Source of the DNA: CAVXGU01 sp963761615
GTDB lineage: Bacteria; Acidobacteriota; Vicinamibacteria; Vicinamibacterales; CAVVIG01
DNA: 64,000 bases
Direction: 5' to 3'
Assembly (NCBI GenBank): GCA_963761615.1
Contig: CAVXGU010000004.1
Coordinates: 124,001-188,000, forward strand
The notes below the pieces were generated by a model, which was not told the origin of the DNA, searched no databases, and saw only the letters and a program-made list of their open reading frames with translations. A program made the position numbers and the translations under genes. Positions 61,208-64,000 of this stretch are shown here, piece by piece (the stretch's first letter is position 1; every line of letters begins with the position of its first letter).

Positions 61208-61653
61208 CTCCCATACCGAGCACGTCCGACACCATCGTCCAGGAGGTGACCGTCAACGCGCCGGCCGCGCGCGTGTTCGAGGCCTTCACGAACCCGGCCG
61301 ATCGCATGCAGTGGTGGAGCGGCGGTGGACGCTTTCACACGACCCGCGTGGACTCCGACCTGCGGCCGGGAGGCCGGTGGGAGATGGGCGGAACGCGCCA
61401 GGACGGACGGCCGTTCACCGTCAAGGGCGAGTACCGAACGGTGGAGCGTCCGACGCTGCTCGTCTTCACCTGGCTGCCCGACTGGCAGGGCGACGAGACC
61501 GAGTCGCTCGTCCGCGTCGAGTTCGCCGAGACGGCCGGGGTCACGCGTGTCCGCCTCACGCACTCGGGCCTGGTGACCGAGCCCTCGCGCACGAGCCACC
61601 GCGGATGGCCCCAGATCCTCGGCTTGCTCAGGACCTACGCGGAAGCGTCTTGA
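61204..61653 (+). CDS. SRPBCC / AHSA1-family protein
   Basis: A 149-residue START-like protein: TIVQEVTVNAPAARVFEAFTNPADRMQWWSGGG, GGRWEMGGTR, GEYRTVERPTLLVFTWLPDWQGDETESLVRVEF, and the HRGWPQILGLLRTY end. It is a ligand-binding helix-grip fold; AHSA1-type members with ArsR partners may sense or bind hydrophobic molecules. The gene overlaps arsR by 4 bases and is followed 4 bases later by the peptide synthetase gene, so the NRPS may be co-transcribed and under the same repressor. Confidence 0.87.
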   Translation: MTPIPSTSDTIVQEVTVNAPAARVFEAFTNPADRMQWWSGGGRFHTTRVDSDLRPGGRWEMGGTRQDGRPFTVKGEYRTVERPTLLVFTWLPDWQGDETESLVRVEFAETAGVTRVRLTHSGLVTEPSRTSHRGWPQILGLLRTYAEAS

Positions 61654-61656
61654 GCC

Positions 61657-64000
61657 GTGCAGTTCGCGACACCGGGTCAGTGCGCGGTCTGGTACGCCGT
61701 CGGCTCCGGCGCGGTCCCGTCGGCGGCGTACAACCTGGTCTGGCGCCTCGACCTCGAGGGTGATCTGGAGGTCGAGCGCATCCGGCAGTCGCTCGCCGCG
61801 ATTGTCGCGCGGCACGAACCCCTTCGCACGACCTTCGTTCTCGAGCCGGACGGCCTGCTGCAGGTCGTGTCCGAGGCCGGTCCCGTCGCGCTCGAGGTGG
61901 TCGACCTCGCATCTCCGGATGCCCGCGTGGCCGGCCCCCTCGATGACGTCATCCGGAAGATCGGCGCCAGGCGGCTCGATCCCCACGGCGGCCCGCTGAC
62001 ACGGTTCACGCTTCTCCGTCTGGCTCGGCACACGCACGTGCTCCTGGTGGTGATGCACCACCTGGTTGCCGACGGCGTGTCGTGGTCGCGCTTCGCGCGC
62101 GAGTTCGCCACGATCCACGACGGCCGGACGCTGCCGCCCCTGCCGGCGTCGTATCGCGAGTTCGCCGCCTGGCAACGCTCGAGGCTCGATTCCGGCGAAT
62201 GGACGAGCGCGCGCGACGAGTCCCGGCGCAGGCTGGCGCGCTCGCGCGAGATCACGAAGCGGCTCGGAACGCGGATGGCCGCGGCGAACGTCTCCAACCG
62301 ACACGAGGTGTTCCGTGAGCGTATCCCGGGCGCCATCGCGTCCGGCGTGCGCGATGCGGCGGCCGCGTGCGGCGTCACGCCGTTCAGATTCCTCCTCTCC
62401 GCCTTTCTGCTGTGCATCGGACGATGCGTGGGAGAAACGGAGGTGGCCGTACGGACGACGGTCTCGGGCCGCGTGCGGCCAGACGTCGAGGACGCCATCG
62501 GCTTCTTCTCGAACGCCGTTCCGGTCCAGGCGACCCTGCAGCCGGACATGTGCGCGCGCGAGCTCGTGCGCCAGGTCCACGACGAGGTCTCGGGGGCGAT
62601 TCGTCGCGGCGGCATTTCGGTCGATGCCGGAACGAAGGGAGAAGATGGCCGCTTCCCGACCTGCCCCCTCGGTATCGGCTTCACGAAACTCGCGTCGCCC
62701 CTCCGGCTGTCGGCCGCGGGACTCTCGATCACCGAACAGCGCGTGTTCCTGCCCTTCTCTCCGTATGCGCTCGGCGCCTACGTCCAGGACGTCGACGGCG
62801 AGACGCACGTCACGTACGTCGCCCACGACGCCTTTGCCGACCGGATCGCGATCCAGGGCCTGCACGACGCCTACGTCGGGGTGCTCGGCGCGCTCGCGGT
62901 GGATCCTGACCGCTCCCTGCGACAAGTCGTCGACTCGGCCGGTCTCGATGTGTCGGTCGTCGCCGGACCGACGCGCGACGTTCCGTCCCACACGACCCTG
63001 CACGGCCTGGTCGAGGCGCAGGCCGTACGGGATCCGGCGCACCTTGCCTGCGTGCAGGGTGCCGTCGAACTGACGTACGGCGAGCTCGATCGCGCGGCGG
63101 CGCGGATCGACGCGCGCCTCCGCCGGGCGGGCGTTCGCGCCGGCGACTTCGTCGGACTCTGCGCCGATCGATCGCCCGAGAGCCTCGCCGCCCTGCTCGG
63201 CATCCTGAAGGCGGGCGCGGCGTTCGTCGTGCTCGACCCGGCGTTTCCGCCTGAGCGCCGGGCGCTCATCGCGGTCGATGCCGGGGTGAAGGCCGCGATC
63301 GCGCAGGCGTCCTTCGTCGACGAATTGCGCGCGACCTGCCCCGTGCTCCCGCTGTCGCCGGCCTCGTTCGGCGACGACGCCGACGCGAATCCGGCGCACG
63401 AGCCGGTCGTGCCGACCCTCGCATACGCGGCCTACACCTCGGGATCGAGCGGCAAGCCCAAGGGCGTGCTCGGCACCCATGCCGGGGCCGCGAACTACCT
63501 GGCGTACGTCGCGGACACCTACGCGCTCGGGCCGTCTGACGTCGTTCTGCAGCTCCCGGCCTGGTCCTTCGACGCGTCGATTCGCGATCTGATCGGTCCG
63601 CTGACGACCGGTACCGTGGTGGTTCTGCCCGAGACGCACCAGACCGGCGATCCGGAGGCCCTCGTGCGACTGGCGCGCGAGCGGGGCGTCACGCGGCTCC
63701 TGAGCACGGTGCCGAGCGTTCTCGCAAGTCTTGCCGACGCCGGATGCCGTGCGGCGCCGCTCACGTGGATGCCACGGACGATCCTCGTGAGCGGAGAGCG
63801 CGTGTCCGGCGCGCTCGCCCGTCGAGTGCGCGAGGCGTTCGGCGCCGATGTGGAGCTGGTGAACCAGTACGGCCCCACGGAAGCGACGATGACGACGACG
63901 TACTGGCGCGTGACACCTCACTGGAATCACCTGGGAAGCGCGCCCGCGGGCACGCCGCTGCAGAACACCCGCGTCTACGTGCTCGACGAAAACGGGTCGC
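61657..64000 (+). CDS. Nonribosomal peptide synthetase, C-A part, 3' end outside window
   Basis: The open frame runs from GTG 61657 to the window end (781 residues). Residues 1 to about 430 are a condensation domain with MHHLVADGVSWSRF (HHxxxDG near 133) and SNAVPVQATLQ. An adenylation domain follows from about 450, with AAYTSGSSGKPKG (A3) near 590, FDASIRD (A4, Asp235 equivalent kept, so an amino acid substrate is likely) and NQYGPTEATM (A5). It begins with a condensation domain and no loading module. A starter condensation domain or another protein could supply the upstream intermediate. Peptide product unknown. Confidence 0.85.
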   Translation, partial: MQFATPGQCAVWYAVGSGAVPSAAYNLVWRLDLEGDLEVERIRQSLAAIVARHEPLRTTFVLEPDGLLQVVSEAGPVALEVVDLASPDARVAGPLDDVIRKIGARRLDPHGGPLTRFTLLRLARHTHVLLVVMHHLVADGVSWSRFAREFATIHDGRTLPPLPASYREFAAWQRSRLDSGEWTSARDESRRRLARSREITKRLGTRMAAANVSNRHEVFRERIPGAIASGVRDAAAACGVTPFRFLLSAFLLCIGRCVGETEVAVRTTVSGRVRPDVEDAIGFFSNAVPVQATLQPDMCARELVRQVHDEVSGAIRRGGISVDAGTKGEDGRFPTCPLGIGFTKLASPLRLSAAGLSITEQRVFLPFSPYALGAYVQDVDGETHVTYVAHDAFADRIAIQGLHDAYVGVLGALAVDPDRSLRQVVDSAGLDVSVVAGPTRDVPSHTTLHGLVEAQAVRDPAHLACVQGAVELTYGELDRAAARIDARLRRAGVRAGDFVGLCADRSPESLAALLGILKAGAAFVVLDPAFPPERRALIAVDAGVKAAIAQASFVDELRATCPVLPLSPASFGDDADANPAHEPVVPTLAYAAYTSGSSGKPKGVLGTHAGAANYLAYVADTYALGPSDVVLQLPAWSFDASIRDLIGPLTTGTVVVLPETHQTGDPEALVRLARERGVTRLLSTVPSVLASLADAGCRAAPLTWMPRTILVSGERVSGALARRVREAFGADVELVNQYGPTEATMTTTYWRVTPHWNHLGSAPAGTPLQNTRVYVLDENGS

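Noticed and set aside
61198..63930. 910-residue open frame on the minus strand
   Set aside because: Antisense shadow of the NRPS and SRPBCC genes; no protein-like motifs.

Overview
The window is very GC-rich and densely coded. It looks like a chromosome segment of a soil-type bacterium. My best guess is an acidobacterium of the Vicinamibacteria type, judged from gene content, short intergenic G-rich repeats and -10 boxes placed almost against start codons. That placement is an inference; no rRNA or marker phylogeny is available here.

Region by region. 1-6.5 kb: surface polysaccharide genes (two GT-B glycosyltransferase proteins, an AsnB-type amidotransferase, a convergent lipid/polysaccharide ABC exporter). 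6.5-7.6 kb: thiamine sulfur-carrier genes thiS-thiG. 7.6-12 kb: a leftward nucleotide-sugar operon (gmd, wbpA-type dehydrogenase, and a WecA/MraY-like transferase fused to a CapD-like half). 12-24.7 kb: housekeeping and metabolism (giant Fe-S flavoprotein, glucokinase, BRCT-TPR protein, DEAD helicase with infA, a fused acyl ligase-carrier-acyltransferase, an epimerase and a dienelactone hydrolase). 24.7-33.3 kb: CCA-adding enzyme, SDR, proline dehydrogenase, PlsB-like acyltransferase, NAD isocitrate dehydrogenase and an animal-like transketolase. 33.3-40.2 kb: Spy-like chaperone with a divergent OmpR regulator, a glycosyltransferase, a DapB-like dehydrogenase, molybdenum cofactor genes moaB-moeA and an ECF sigma factor with its zinc-finger anti-sigma. 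40.3-46.9 kb: a TolC-MFP-RND efflux operon ending in a universal stress protein and a DUF2892 protein. 46.9-49.3 kb: tRNA-Arg(ACG) directly before tadA, the enzyme that edits that tRNA, then a poly-Q secreted protein, a beta-barrel-like protein and tRNA-Ser(CGA).

49.3-57.1 kb is an accessory island next to tRNA-Ser. It begins with a tyrosine recombinase and holds a truncated zeta-like kinase with its small partner, an AbiEi/AbiEii-type pair, an XRE regulator with a palindromic operator, two copies of a small orf94/HTH module, and an ORF fused from an HTH domain and an internal piece of the recombinase. 57.3-64 kb returns to ordinary genes (small membrane protein, methyltransferase, large membrane glycosyltransferase-like protein, ArsR-SRPBCC pair) and ends inside a nonribosomal peptide synthetase.

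Two themes cut across the window. First, a family of octanucleotide (TGGGGTAA-like) inverted arrays occupies five intergenic gaps, four of them between convergent genes. Each array can form a long hairpin, and at least one has canonical G-quadruplex spacing; two arrays also supply the last codons and stop of the adjacent gene. Second, at least five otherwise intact core genes, and several island genes, are interrupted by single-base shifts. These may be sequencing indels or real decay, and the sequence alone cannot separate the two.
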